A stretch of 64,000 bases of DNA, taken from positions 372,001 to 436,000 of the forward strand of contig JAJLTO010000011.1 in NCBI GenBank assembly GCA_030568195.1, given 5' to 3'. Position 1 is the first letter of the stretch. The number at the start of each line of letters is the position of its first letter. Under the pieces are notes generated by a model. That model had not been told where the DNA came from and did not search any database. It saw only the letters and a program-made list of their open reading frames with translations. A program made the translations under genes and the position numbers. Origin of the DNA: Dipodascopsis uninucleata var. uninucleata. Lineage: Eukaryota > Ascomycota > Lipomycetes > Lipomycetales > Lipomycetaceae. Positions 44,219 through 55,009 of this stretch are shown here, in pieces.

Positions 44219-45855
44219 ACTTATTCCTTATTCCTCTTCCCATATATATAGTATCATATGAGTCAGAGACTCTTGCATACTAATGATGAAAAATGATGAT
44301 ATTTTGACATCAAATCAAGCGAAATACTTTGAAAGCATCATTTTTACCTCCTGTAATGAGGTTAGGAGTTCAATTTAAACATGTAAAGTACAGGCTTCGT
44401 CAGACTTCTACGATAAGAGACATATATTAAATACGAACTTTTACATATAGATTTTAAAAAAGGCATTAATAACAATAATAGCTTAATAATTGTTTCGTTA
44501 ATCTGGGAGGTGAATTGGAACTATGCAGTATTCGAAGTGTTGATTTATATGTCTATCTGACGCTCCATGTCATTTTAAAAGCGAGAGCAATTGTATTCCT
44601 TCATTAGTGAAAATTAAAAGGGAATTTGTTAAAATGACAAAGTTTCTGAGTCATCCAAAGCACTGTTAGATGAGCCCATAAAAGAGACAATTTGCGCAGC
44701 TGGCTTGTAGCTGTGGAAAACAATATCCATAGTGCTCTGAACTCTGAATAATTAGAAAATATCCCAGGATGCAAATGATCAATGCCATGAATAAAATCGT
44801 AAGGAATTATTAGCACGCAGCTGTTGTCTGACCAAGACGGCACCCGCGCAATCTCTTTATAAAATAATTCATAGCGTATTGAATTATGCTACTATACCTC
44901 AAATACAACTTGTTGCGTCGTGACTATGCTTCTCTCTATTATTAGCGAGCAGTTATGGAAATGAATCAGTACAAGCTTAAGATTCGGTCTGTAGTTATCT
45001 TTTTATGCCTAAGGCAGAATGTCGTTTAGCTTTGTTCAGTTAGTTACCTATAACAGTCAACATCTCTCACCTAACTTCTCTTGAAACGAGAGAAGATATA
45101 AGCTACGAAAGGGATGTGTGGTGCTAGCCATGGTAGAGTATTATATTTTCATTCAGTTTCAGCTATCGTATTTTTTACCAATAGGGATCTTAGATTATTT
45201 GTTTCATTTGAATACGGATAGAACCTATACTCTGACTGCGAAACAAATAGCCTGGCACAAATATAATAAGCAATATCAATGTTGTGGAAAGCTACATACA
45301 GCTATAAATGCTAGGAAAATCTGATTTCGAGAATTGGAGAACTAGCTACCTTTGTATACGCAGCAGGGCATACGGGATCCGGCGTCGCACAATCTCAGAT
45401 GTACGGCCAGAAGAGGACACCAAAAACGTTGAATACATGAGAAACTTTCACCCGCAAAAAGGACTTAATGCTTTTACACTGCAAACAATAATACGTAATC
45501 GCTGTTGTTATTTGTTCATATGTCAATCTGTCCATATGCAACTTGTTTTGCTCATGTTGTATAATACGATTTGGAAAGGCTAATTAATATTGCTATGCAT
45601 CATGTTAGGGTTTAATGGAACCTACCCCTTAGTATTACATAGAACCTTATTTTGAATTGATTTTAAGTTTTAACTTCTAAGAATAAAGTTGATTACGCTA
45701 TACTGTAAGTGGAAAGTCCCAGCATTAGTCATTGATTCATGTCAGGAGTTTTTAATGATGGTTGACCAGAAGTTCATACCTATGAATGATATGATGCTTC
45801 TATATTTTTCCAGTTGGATATCTTGCCATGTCAAGCGGCTGTAGATATATGGACA

Positions 45856-45886
<31 letters not shown>

Positions 45887-46940
45887 TAATATTTTTATTT
45901 TTTATCGAGACTAGGCAATTATTAGGTAGACTCTATTTCAAATTGAACTTAAATATGATACGAATATATATAAAAATGTGACAGTAGGGCATAGTATGTC
46001 AGATAGAAATCTGGAAGACCACAAATAGCATAAAACTGAATCTACCAGGACAGATATTTTAAGGGCCATAAGAAAAGTGGCACAAGAGAACATATTTTCT
46101 AAAGTAAACAACCAGAGTGTCATATTGCGAGACTCGGACTGCGTTAGTCTTTACGTGGCAGGCATCATCTAGCGCAGCAAAATAGTCATCTCAACTTTCG
46201 GACGCAGGAACGAAAAGGAACCATAAAGCAAATCTAATAACATTATTTAAGATAAACTGAAGCTAATCAGACCCATATGCTTTGCAGTATGTCTGAATAT
46301 TACTATACCGCTTGATATTTCATAAAAGCAAAAAAAAGGCTCCGATTTCGCCGAACAACGCTTGAAGATGTCTAAATCCTTCCGAAATCCGACCACATGA
46401 ATCATTAACAAGCCATTCTCGGAAGCATTCTCATAAGAGATATTCATGTAACATTAAACAGAAATGCCTCTACAGCCTATTATACCTATAGTCATACTGT
46501 CGAAGTTCTTAAGCTCGCAAGCGCGTAAGAACTTTATAGCTGTTGTGCCCTAGATATGGAACACTGGCAAAACTAAATAATAAACCATCAAATACAATCA
46601 AAACGCCAATAATAACATCCTAAGTTCCAACTAAAATAGACAAATCCGCAAAATATTATTGATATATAGTTAAATAGAACGCCGAATGACTAAGTACTAT
46701 GAAAAAGAGTAGTAATGAAATAAAATCGAAATTATGGCCAGTGCAAGCTCGCATAACGCCAAGTCACTTGTAACAAAAAAATATTCCCATAAAGCCGTTA
46801 TAATGCAATGATATCATCTGAATAGTCTCTTCCAGTTACGAGAGTTTAGAATCACTGATCTTTATTTAATTGACGTAAATTATCAGTGAGTCTAGTCTTC
46901 TGCACATTGATGGACTATTTCATCAAAGTAGCTCTGTAGC
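44219..46940. other. 2.7 kb with no firm gene
   Basis: Low-complexity AT-rich DNA with scattered short frames on both strands (for example 44604-44843, 45308-45583, 45938-46123, 46247-46447), none with recognisable domains. A perfect AT dinucleotide run lies at 45859-45882. It includes the promoter of the p62 gene and the 3' flank of the Yippee gene. Confidence 0.4.
45859..45882. repeat. (AT)12 microsatellite
   Basis: Twelve uninterrupted AT units in an intergenic region. Confidence 0.95.
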
Positions 46941-47604
46941 TCATTTGACATTGACTAGGAGCTCAGTCTCCAAAATAAATTTACCTTCCTTGTACTTCTC
47001 CTGCTGCTCATACGCCAGATCATACTTCCATCCGACACATGTGCCGCAATGTTTGCAGTAAATGTCTCTAACGATATGCTCGCCAGTACGCATAGATCTC
47101 TTTTCGGGTTTGCCTTCCGTAACATTCACACTGCACGATTACCAACATTCAAGAATAATACTATTAGCACTCACTGAAAAACGCTATCTGAGCAATTAAA
47201 CTATTGTCATTTCCTTTATTAATACTCACACATGATCGAATAGGTATGCTTTTCCATGCTGGCCTTGAAATTGCTAGATCGGAACAAATTTAGTCAGTTA
47301 TCATTCATGCTAGAAAGACTCATATTTCGTCATCCTATCACGACCTCCAAATGTGTGCTTTCACTCAAATTTCCTCAAGAAGAGACGATTAGCTCCGCGC
47401 AACGCCATCCTTTTGAGGTCAATAATCAGAACATATGGCTGAGCTCTCTCTACTTCCTTACTATCTTATAAGCTTTCATTTCAAGTATAGCTGAGACTAG
47501 CTTACCCGTGAGCGAATATCACTATAGTTAGAGAGATGAGTGCTACACACTTTACAGCCATAAATATGACTGTCAGTGAGGTATACGTTGTAGCATAGCC
47601 CCAT
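46941..47604 (-). CDS. MOH1: Yippee family zinc protein (Moh1-like)
   Basis: Three short exons (47604-47506, 47273-47230, 47130-46941; introns 232 and 99 bases) join to 110 residues, typical for the family. Seen: start MGLCYNVYL, resembling yeast Moh1; first zinc pair C17/C20 in [31 protein letters not shown] across both later junctions; second zinc pair C73/C76 in [10 protein letters not shown]; and VGWKY followed by [12 protein letters not shown]. All four cysteines of the Yippee fold are present. The junction restoring VVNVTEG confirms intron 2. Yippee proteins share a fold with cereblon and are linked to GID-type ubiquitin ligases (human YPEL5); Moh1 associates with the GID complex in yeast. 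Role here is by homology. Confidence 0.93.
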
Positions 47605-48000
47605 ATTCACAAATTACTACTAATATTATTGCTAAATCTCCTCGTCACGGCCTTATAATTCAGCTCGCTGCTGAGAACTCTGTTCACCAAAATCGTAAGA
47701 TGGTGAGAATCGTTCGCTGACGGGGCAAGGCCCTCCCTATTAAACGTGAGCTGAATATCAAGGGTCTTGTTCCAGTGGTTTTATTAGGGAAAGTTAGGAA
47801 CCTCTAAAGAATAATTTCTGCGCATTTATGGCAATACTTTTAACAAGCCTAATCACTCTATTACGGCATAACTGGCATTTAATTTTTTTATTGATATCAT
47901 CAATCATTGAAACTAATGATTAAGCTGAGAACACTTTATCCTCGCAATCTCAGCGCTCACCTCAGCGCTCCCTGGGGCCACTGGCAAATAAATAAAATTG

Positions 48001-48036
<36 letters not shown>

Positions 48037-48319
48037 TTATGTACATAATGCGTCTATTCATAGTCTAACTAAACAGTAATATACACAACCATTTATAATG
48101 AAGCGAAAAGACTTCACCAAAACTTACATGTGAAGACAGATGCTGCTAACTAGTATCTTCTCACGTATTTGTCAGGTCCCTCACAAATATTTACGATTAC
48201 TAGTGCTTATAAAATACAGAAAAAATTATAATAAAATAATAATCAGTTCTTCACAAGACTTTTGATACTCAGTCAATTGCCTCTTCATCAATTTTCTTCT
48301 CAAATGTGGCCGCCGTGTA
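47605..48319. other. Intergenic spacer with microsatellite
   Basis: A 715-base region holding the Yippee promoter and the 3' flank of the Sym1-like gene. It contains a (AT)16 run at 48003-48034 and an inverted repeat ATTCAGCTC/GAGCTGAAT (47658-47666 and 47748-47756). No gene is seen. Confidence 0.5.
48003..48034. repeat. (AT)16 microsatellite
   Basis: Sixteen uninterrupted AT units in the spacer. Confidence 0.95.
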
Positions 48320-49120
48320 TTATTTCTTGTACTCAAGGTGTTGTACTCTTCGTTCAAGCTCGAGTTCCCTCACTGTGGCCTCATTCACAGCTTTCTTCGA
48401 GGAAAATGTGAGCCATGACAGATACGTCTGCCAAACAATGGATGCGCAAGAATTAACTAGCCCTCGGAAATAGGGAGGAATGAGAGTGAAATTAAGTATC
48501 ACAATATTGGGCCAAAACATACATCCATTCATCCATGCAACAGGTACTCGCTCTTTTATTATACCAAGTAGTTCCTCTGGATCACTTACTCCCCGTGAGA
48601 GAGATCCTATCGTTACGAATGTTGATATAAAAAAAGGAGCAAAACAAGTCTGATTTGCAGTAACTTTCATGAGAAGCGAGACAATCGCAATTCTGTGATT
48701 GATATTTCTACTCATGAACATAAACCATGTATGCGTAGGCATTGAGAGGAAGCCACCAATACTCATAACCTTTAGGGTTCGAGCAAACGAATAGTCATCT
48801 TCGGAAAAGAGATTCTGAGAAATTGCATCTCCAATTGCGCTAACAAAAAATGCCTGAATTACTTGCGTAGTGTATGGCCGCTTATCATGAAATTTCCGAT
48901 ATGCTTGTACAAATCTTGCGATAAACCCAGCTTTTTCAACTGTAGTACTACTTGCAGTCTCTTTTATTGCCGCATTTGTCAGTCTGGACGTAGAAAAGCG
49001 CGAAATTCTTGCAATCGACCATATATTCTGCCACTGAGTCGACCAATTATTTGTGCTGAATTTTGCTCTTCCTACACCGAGCAGATAATTGCTAGTTGCC
49101 TGAAACCGAAACAAAAACAT
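48320..49120 (-). CDS. Mpv17/PMP22/Sym1 family membrane protein
   Basis: Four-helix membrane channel-like protein of the mitochondrial inner membrane (Sym1) or peroxisome (Pmp22). A single frame gives 266 residues. The first 70 residues are basic and Ser/Asn-rich, with RFSTSRL, as in a mitochondrial presequence, favouring Sym1 over Pmp22. Seen: RPYTTQVIQAFFVSAIGDAISQ, GGFLSMPTHTWFMFM, a helix with KVTANQTCFAPFFIS, and the signature VPVAWMNGCMFWPNIVILNF followed by VWQTYLSWLTF. The usual core motif is W-x-x-W-P-x-x-Q-x-x-N-F; here it reads WMNGCMFWPNIVILNF, so the glutamine is replaced. The ATG at 49120 sits just upstream; a TTTCAG next to it could also be an acceptor for an upstream exon. Confidence 0.86.
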   Translation of the reverse strand: MFLFRFQATSNYLLGVGRAKFSTNNWSTQWQNIWSIARISRFSTSRLTNAAIKETASSTTVEKAGFIARFVQAYRKFHDKRPYTTQVIQAFFVSAIGDAISQNLFSEDDYSFARTLKVMSIGGFLSMPTHTWFMFMSRNINHRIAIVSLLMKVTANQTCFAPFFISTFVTIGSLSRGVSDPEELLGIIKERVPVAWMNGCMFWPNIVILNFTLIPPYFRGLVNSCASIVWQTYLSWLTFSSKKAVNEATVRELELERRVQHLEYKK

Positions 49121-49702
49121 TAGTGGATGCCAGATTCAATGCTAGTTCTCTAAAACGAAAGTCAGTCATATATTATATATCTGGTATAATTCTTTGTTAT
49201 ATGCATACAATGAACCAAGACGATTAGAAATTGTAAATTTCTGTACAAATATTATTGATGCTATAGAGATGGCCGTATATATTCCGCTTTGCCGTATCTA
49301 GTCTCTCAATTATCGATACCAAAATTAAGGTTTTGGTACCATGGACTAAAAAGTCTACTACTGTCGTATGGACATGAAACCTCAGTTGGACGGTATTTAT
49401 AATAGCTGCAGCAAGTGACATAAGAATTTGCTGAAACGCCTCACACCTTCTGATAAACTATGAGCAGTTATTAAATGCTTATCGGATAGATAATAAGATA
49501 TTATGAGCTAATTCACCGTCGCTTTATATGTACAAATATTAAAAGAAAATAATGAGAGACCATATGGCAAAACGGAGAACGAAATAAAGATGCTACAACA
49601 TAAAATGAATTAAGCAAAAAGAAAATAAAAATTGTAAAAAAAATAACAAGAAATTAAAAATAAAAGATAGTTAAAAAAGGTAGATTTCTTCTAATCACTA
49701 TA
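49121..49702. other. Intergenic spacer
   Basis: AT-rich spacer between two leftward genes, with the promoter of the Sym1-like gene and the 3' flank of NAF1 (A-rich 49590-49680). No gene is seen. Confidence 0.5.
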
Positions 49703-52255
49703 CTACCCTCTTCTGTCATTAAATTTGTTCTGATCATACTGCCCATGTTGTTGCTGCTGCTGTAATTGTAACATACGAAGTAGATTAAGCTGATATTGTG
49801 CTGCGACATATGGATCTTGAGATGATTGCAAATTACTGTTATTGACCATCTGATGTGATTGTTGCATACTAGCAGTATTTAGAGAGGATTGGGAATTCGT
49901 GAGTACTGGATTCGATGCAGCTTGTACCTGTGAACTGGATTGTATCTGCTGAAGGATATTTTGTAGTTGCTGCTGTAATTGAATTTGCGTTACGTTCCCT
50001 CCCTGTAATCCATGTTGATCATGCGATATTCCCGGCTCTTGGCGACCATAGAATGACTGTGCTTGTTGCTGTTCTTGGGGTTGCGATGGTGCCAAAGATC
50101 CACCAAAGCTTTGTCCATAGCTAGTATATGATGTAGAAGCTCTAGAGAGAGGAACTTGTTGAGATGAAGCTGCCGTCGAAGATTGCTTTGAAAGGTAATC
50201 AGACGCAAGCTGAGCTAAAAATGCCGGATTGACGTACGCTCCTGGTGGAAAACGCTGTGCCAAATCTTGCAGAGGCGCCGGAGTATTCGTAGATGTAGAA
50301 TGGACGAGATCTTGAGGTTTATTGGATTGATTCTGAGACAGTAGATTTTGCAGAAGAGGTAGTTGCTGTAGTAGCATATCACTATTAAACGTTGGATTCT
50401 GTACTGCTTGCGGTACTATGGGTTGCTGTTGCTGATTCTGGTGGTTATATTGAACTTGAGGAATCGTAGTATAGCTTTGGTAGTCTGGTTTAGGAATTTC
50501 CCGATCACTGGGTGTATAGCTTCTCTTATTCCATTCAGGTCTGATATCAGAAGGTCGACGATCATTAGCCTCTCTATCCCGATCTTCACGTCTCTTTCTA
50601 CGTCGGCGTCTTTTTTGGCTAGACGTTAGATGAGGGCTTCGATCACGAGATCCACCTCCTCTATTAAACGACGAATAGTCTTGAGGAGGAAGTGGCATTC
50701 GGCTCGCTACACTACCATCTGGAGACTTAGCTCGACCTCTGATTCTTTCTGGTGGGGGAGGCGGTGGTTGAGCAGTTCTCAAGTTTGCCGGACGTGCCAA
50801 AGGCTTATAAGGCTCATCATCGTAATGATTTTCAGGTCTTTTGGTAGCTATTGATAGAGATTTTGAAGAAGAAACAGCAGAAACAGGCTTGCTTGTTGTA
50901 GTCTCTTGATTGCCTTTGTCCGTCTTCAAATCCTGATCCGTAGAGTCAGTTGTCATTGTTTCATTTTTGGCATCAGAAGAAAGCTTTTCAATAAATGTTC
51001 TATCTTGATCTGCCAGATCTCCAAAGGAAATTTCTGAGGTTTGTACAGCTGATGTATCATTCTGCACACTCATATCCTTAGTAACATCTGCAAACTTAGC
51101 CTGACGAATGTCTTTCACATTTGCTCCTCGTTTTTTCATCTCTTTTTGTCGCCTTTTGAATTCTGCTTCTGCCTCATCATCTGAAAATTCCTGCTCGTTT
51201 TCGTCTATCTCTTCATCGTTCCAGTTACTAGCATCACTTCCTTTCAATATTTTTATTTCATGGGTGAAAATAAAAGTACTATATTTCGGAACATAATAGA
51301 CATCTGTACCGATTTTTTCAGAATATGCACTTGCTTCAGCTTCAGAATTGAACTTGACCGCGTATAGGGGACCTTGGACAGGCCCTAATGTCTCCATAAC
51401 TCGGCCGAATGGCTCTCTATTTTCAAACACTAGAATGGAGTCTTGATCTAGAACTTGATATTCCCCCGAAATATATGCAGTAACTATAACATTTTTGCCC
51501 ACAATCTTCTCAATTCTTCCCAACCTCTCAATAGGTTCAGAAGAATCAATTTCAATGTCTATAGGCTTTACTGCAGGGTCCAATATCTCATTCTTGGATT
51601 TGATAATTCCAGAATCTATGTCGACATCTTCATCATCTTCGTCGTCAACAAAATCGTCTTTGTGCTTTTGTGTGTGCTTTTGCGGGCTATCTATGGCATC
51701 TGCGTCATCTTCATCTTCATCTGAAGATGATGACGATGACGATGACGAATCTGAAGATTCATCTGATTCGCTCTTGCTCTTAATGCTATTTGAAGCTTGG
51801 ATGTTGCCATCATCGATAACAAATAGAGGCAGTTCTTGATCATCAGATACCTGTTGCATCTGCTTTTTAGAATAGTCGGTATCTTCCTCTGCACTATTAT
51901 TTTCTGGCTTGCCTGCATCTAACACGAAATCATCGTCTGAATCATAATGAACAGGTTGATCTGGATTCATTAGCGCCTGCTCAAAATTCACTTCCGTTTT
52001 CGAAATAACTGGTTCAATAATAGGTTTGGATGAAATCGCTTGTAAGCTAGATCCTGAGTCTTCGGGATTCGAACTCAAAATATTGAGCTCAGCCGAGTTA
52101 TTAAAAATAGTCGCTTTTGCGGAATCAGCTGTTGCGGAATCAGCTGTTGATTCTAAGTACACATTGACCGATCTCGTCGTAACCTCCGTTTCACGCTCAT
52201 CAATCTGGTCCCTCAAATTTTCTAAGGGCTCTGATGCATCATCCGCCATTGTCAA
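49703..52255 (-). CDS. NAF1: H/ACA snoRNP assembly factor Naf1
   Basis: Nuclear chaperone that binds Cbf5/dyskerin during H/ACA ribonucleoprotein assembly and is later replaced by Gar1. A single frame gives 850 residues. The Gar1-like core lies at about 241-330, with PIERLGRIEKIVGKNVIV, GEYQVLDQDSILVFE, MGRV-like FGRVMETLGPVQGPLYAV and the block DVYYVP. An acidic Ser/Asp/Glu region (160-215, with a run of serines) precedes it. After the core come an acidic helix, a PPPPPPER stretch, a basic RRRRKRRED patch and a long Gln-rich tail with short polyQ runs. A 15-base tandem duplication in the N-terminal part gives ADSATADSA. The length is above yeast Naf1, mainly because of the tail. Confidence 0.9.
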   Translation of the reverse strand: MTMADDASEPLENLRDQIDERETEVTTRSVNVYLESTADSATADSAKATIFNNSAELNILSSNPEDSGSSLQAISSKPIIEPVISKTEVNFEQALMNPDQPVHYDSDDDFVLDAGKPENNSAEEDTDYSKKQMQQVSDDQELPLFVIDDGNIQASNSIKSKSESDESSDSSSSSSSSSDEDEDDADAIDSPQKHTQKHKDDFVDDEDDEDVDIDSGIIKSKNEILDPAVKPIDIEIDSSEPIERLGRIEKIVGKNVIVTAYISGEYQVLDQDSILVFENREPFGRVMETLGPVQGPLYAVKFNSEAEASAYSEKIGTDVYYVPKYSTFIFTHEIKILKGSDASNWNDEEIDENEQEFSDDEAEAEFKRRQKEMKKRGANVKDIRQAKFADVTKDMSVQNDTSAVQTSEISFGDLADQDRTFIEKLSSDAKNETMTTDSTDQDLKTDKGNQETTTSKPVSAVSSSKSLSIATKRPENHYDDEPYKPLARPANLRTAQPPPPPPERIRGRAKSPDGSVASRMPLPPQDYSSFNRGGGSRDRSPHLTSSQKRRRRRKRREDRDREANDRRPSDIRPEWNKRSYTPSDREIPKPDYQSYTTIPQVQYNHQNQQQQPIVPQAVQNPTFNSDMLLQQLPLLQNLLSQNQSNKPQDLVHSTSTNTPAPLQDLAQRFPPGAYVNPAFLAQLASDYLSKQSSTAASSQQVPLSRASTSYTSYGQSFGGSLAPSQPQEQQQAQSFYGRQEPGISHDQHGLQGGNVTQIQLQQQLQNILQQIQSSSQVQAASNPVLTNSQSSLNTASMQQSHQMVNNSNLQSSQDPYVAAQYQLNLLRMLQLQQQQQHGQYDQNKFNDRRG

Positions 52256-52736
52256 GATAGATAATAAGCTATAATAGACAACCCTCTTTATTTATTAGTG
52301 TCATTGTCCATAAGATACAGAGCAATATCAGCTTGTCTACCTCATCTGACCCTCATCTGACCCTCAGCGTGACTTTTAACTTATTAATCTGTGTCTAGCA
52401 TTTCGGTCCAATCTAATACAACATACCTTTTCTACTGGACCCTAGTCATCTATGTTCTCTAGTGTTTCAGAGATGAAGTTTTCCTGCTTATTAGCATATG
52501 GCTTATAATATGTTGAAAACGAAATATTTTTTTTAGATATCAATTTTTTCTTCCATCAGTTTTAATTTGGGACAACACAACTTCGTGATACAACTTTTCT
52601 GGTAAGAGCCGCACGCTGCAGCTATGTCTCGTCTATTGATGTAGTCCATAGCCAATTGTCATCATTTTGCATCTTCCCGACATAATTAGCCTATTACCAT
52701 TAGAGTAATCTGGATATGCAAAGACGTTAAAAAATA
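52256..52736. promoter_or_regulatory. Divergent promoter region, NAF1/ALG9
   Basis: A 481-base spacer between NAF1 (leftward) and ALG9 (rightward). An imperfect tandem duplication, CTCATCTGACC twice, lies at about 52342-52363. No known regulatory motif is recognised. Confidence 0.45.
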
Positions 52737-54794
52737 ATGTCTACCTCTCATCCAGTCACCATTGATGATATTAGAAGAATGAAGAAGGTGGATCAGCGCC
52801 AGAAGAGTCAAGTCTTCGAGCCAAAGGACGATAGTTCACAGGAAAGCATACACTGTATGACAATGCTTGCGATTGCAGTCCTTATAAGAACTCTTTGTGC
52901 GATATATTGTATAATTCCTGACTGTGATGAAGGTGTGTCGATTTATATCTTGAGCAGATGCGCGAAAACATGTTAACAGATACATATAATAGTTTTCAAT
53001 TACTGGGAACCAACCCATTTTATAACGCATGGCTTTGGCCTGGAGACGTGGGAGTACTCACCTAAATATGCGATTCGGAGTTGGGCATATGTACTCATAC
53101 ACGCTGTAGCGGTAAAACTCTGTCAAAATTGGAGAATTGCTGAGGTATGATACTTGAAGACAGCTGTTATCACAGCTATTGATTTCTAATAAATTCGTGT
53201 AACTGATTATATTGCATTCCAGGAGAATCTATTTATGTCTCTACGAATAATTCTCGGCATTCTCTGTTCGCTTTGTGAAGTGATCCTTTATAAGTCAATT
53301 AGAAAGAATATATCGAAGGGAGTAGCTGCATGCTTTTTGTTCTATTCTCTTACGTCAACTGGTATGTTTCACGCCTCAGTTACATACTTGCCATCGTCAT
53401 TTTCAATGTACGTGAGTATGTTAGCGATGTCTCAAACGCTGGATCCAAGGTCTATATCCTCACCACATATACCACTTTTCCTGTTTGCTCTAAGTGGGAT
53501 TTTGGGTTGGCCCTTTTCAGTTGTCCTTGCTCTCCCATTTTGTATTGAAATATTAAGTGGGATGTATATTATGGTACACAGGGAAAGGATCATAACTGGT
53601 ATCTTTAAAGCTATTGTCTATTCAATTACAGCCCTTGTCGTTGTAATAGTAATTGATTCTTATTTTTATGGGAAGCTTCAGATTGTTCCGCTAAATATAG
53701 TTCTCTATAATGTCCTCAATGCATCTGAGGAGACTGGACCTGATATATTTGGCACAGAACCGTTATCATACTATGTATTGAACCTCGCTCTAAATTTCAA
53801 TATTGTCGCTATTCTTGGCTATATCTCAGTTTTAGTTCCAGTAGGCAGCTTTATTACTAAGAGAGTTTCGTATATGAGAATGAAGCAGGGCCGCCTATTT
53901 GCTGCAGTTGCACCATTATACTTATGGTCTCTAATTTTCTTCTCGCAGCCTCACAAGGAAGAGAGGTTCCTCTATGTGATATATCCGTCAATCTGTCTTG
54001 GAGCGGCTCTTACGACCGAAGGCATCATTAAAGTAGCTTTTTATATCTCTAGCAAATTATTTGAGTCCAACAGCTTCTGTGCCGCTGTAACAGATGGTAC
54101 GAAATACTTGTTGTATATAGGAACTTTCGGCATCAATATTTCACGTATATTTGCGTTATATGACTTTTACTATGCTCCAATTACTACATATAAACAGTTA
54201 TGGCATGTGAACAACAATTACAAGACAGAAGAAGACATTTATTCTACCATGGATCGTCAGATTAATGTATGCGTAGGTCGTGAGTGGTATCGATATACTA
54301 CGTCTTATTTTTTACAAGACAACATGCGTCTTAAATTTATAAAAAGTGATTTTAATGGCATGCTGCCAGCCGAATTTTTAGAAGGCACTGATATTAAAGA
54401 GGCTACATCGAATATCCCGTCCGGTTTAAATAATATTAATAAGGAGGAGCCTTCGTACTACGTGAGTCTCGATAAATAAATTTCCAGATAGATTCATCTA
54501 ACATACTAACCACACGTTATTTAGGTGTCGGTCTCAGATTGCGATTTTCTTATAGACAGTAATTTTACGGCATCAGCTTCGCCATACACACATGAACGTC
54601 AGTATATTATGGATACTGATGACTGGTCTGCGGAGTACTGTTCTCGTATCATCGATGGAGAGCATAGTAGTCTCTTAGCAAAGGTCTTACGTTTACCCGA
54701 TGTAATCGAGCGGATGCTAAGTAGCCACCTGCCATTCCATAGAGAATGGACTTCATATTGTTTATTAGCAAGGAAAAAAAACTATTCTATGTGA
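52737..54794 (+). CDS. ALG9: Alpha-1,2-mannosyltransferase Alg9 (GT22)
   Basis: Adds alpha-1,2-linked mannose from dolichyl-phosphate-mannose to the lipid-linked oligosaccharide in the ER lumen. Four exons (52737-52932, 52993-53144, 53223-54461, 54525-54794) give 618 residues. Seen: the first loop CDEVFNYWEPTHFI restored across intron 1 (the GT22 catalytic acid motif), GFGLETWEYSPKYAIRSWAY, multiple hydrophobic segments, GPDIFGTEPLSYYVLNLALN and QPHKEERFLYVIYP, all diagnostic of Alg9 rather than Alg12 or Gpi10. The C-terminal exon carries SDCDFLID and a lumenal domain ending near RKKNYSM. Lies 215 bases upstream of the telomerase gene on the same strand. Works in the same pathway as the OST subunit at the left end of the window. 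Confidence 0.95.
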
Positions 54795-55009
54795 ATAAAG
54801 ATGTATTGTGTGTGAAGTTGCTATGATACGAATAGAATTATAAAACATGTGTATATTGTCCCAATCACGTAATTTGTTGACGCTTTATTTATTCCTACGC
54901 GTTTCTTGCATTCGTCTTTGTCAGATATTTCAAGTCTTTATGAACTCATAGCTGCACGTTATGATATGTATATTTAGACAAATAGATACATGCGCTCTTA
55001 AGATTTCAT

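Noticed and set aside
45604-45616. TTAGGGTTTA as a possible telomere repeat or telomerase RNA template
   Set aside because: Only one partial unit, in AT-rich DNA, with no repetition or RNA features.
52060-52075. GGATTCGAACTC resembling a tRNA B box
   Set aside because: It lies inside the NAF1 coding frame and has no matching A box or cloverleaf.
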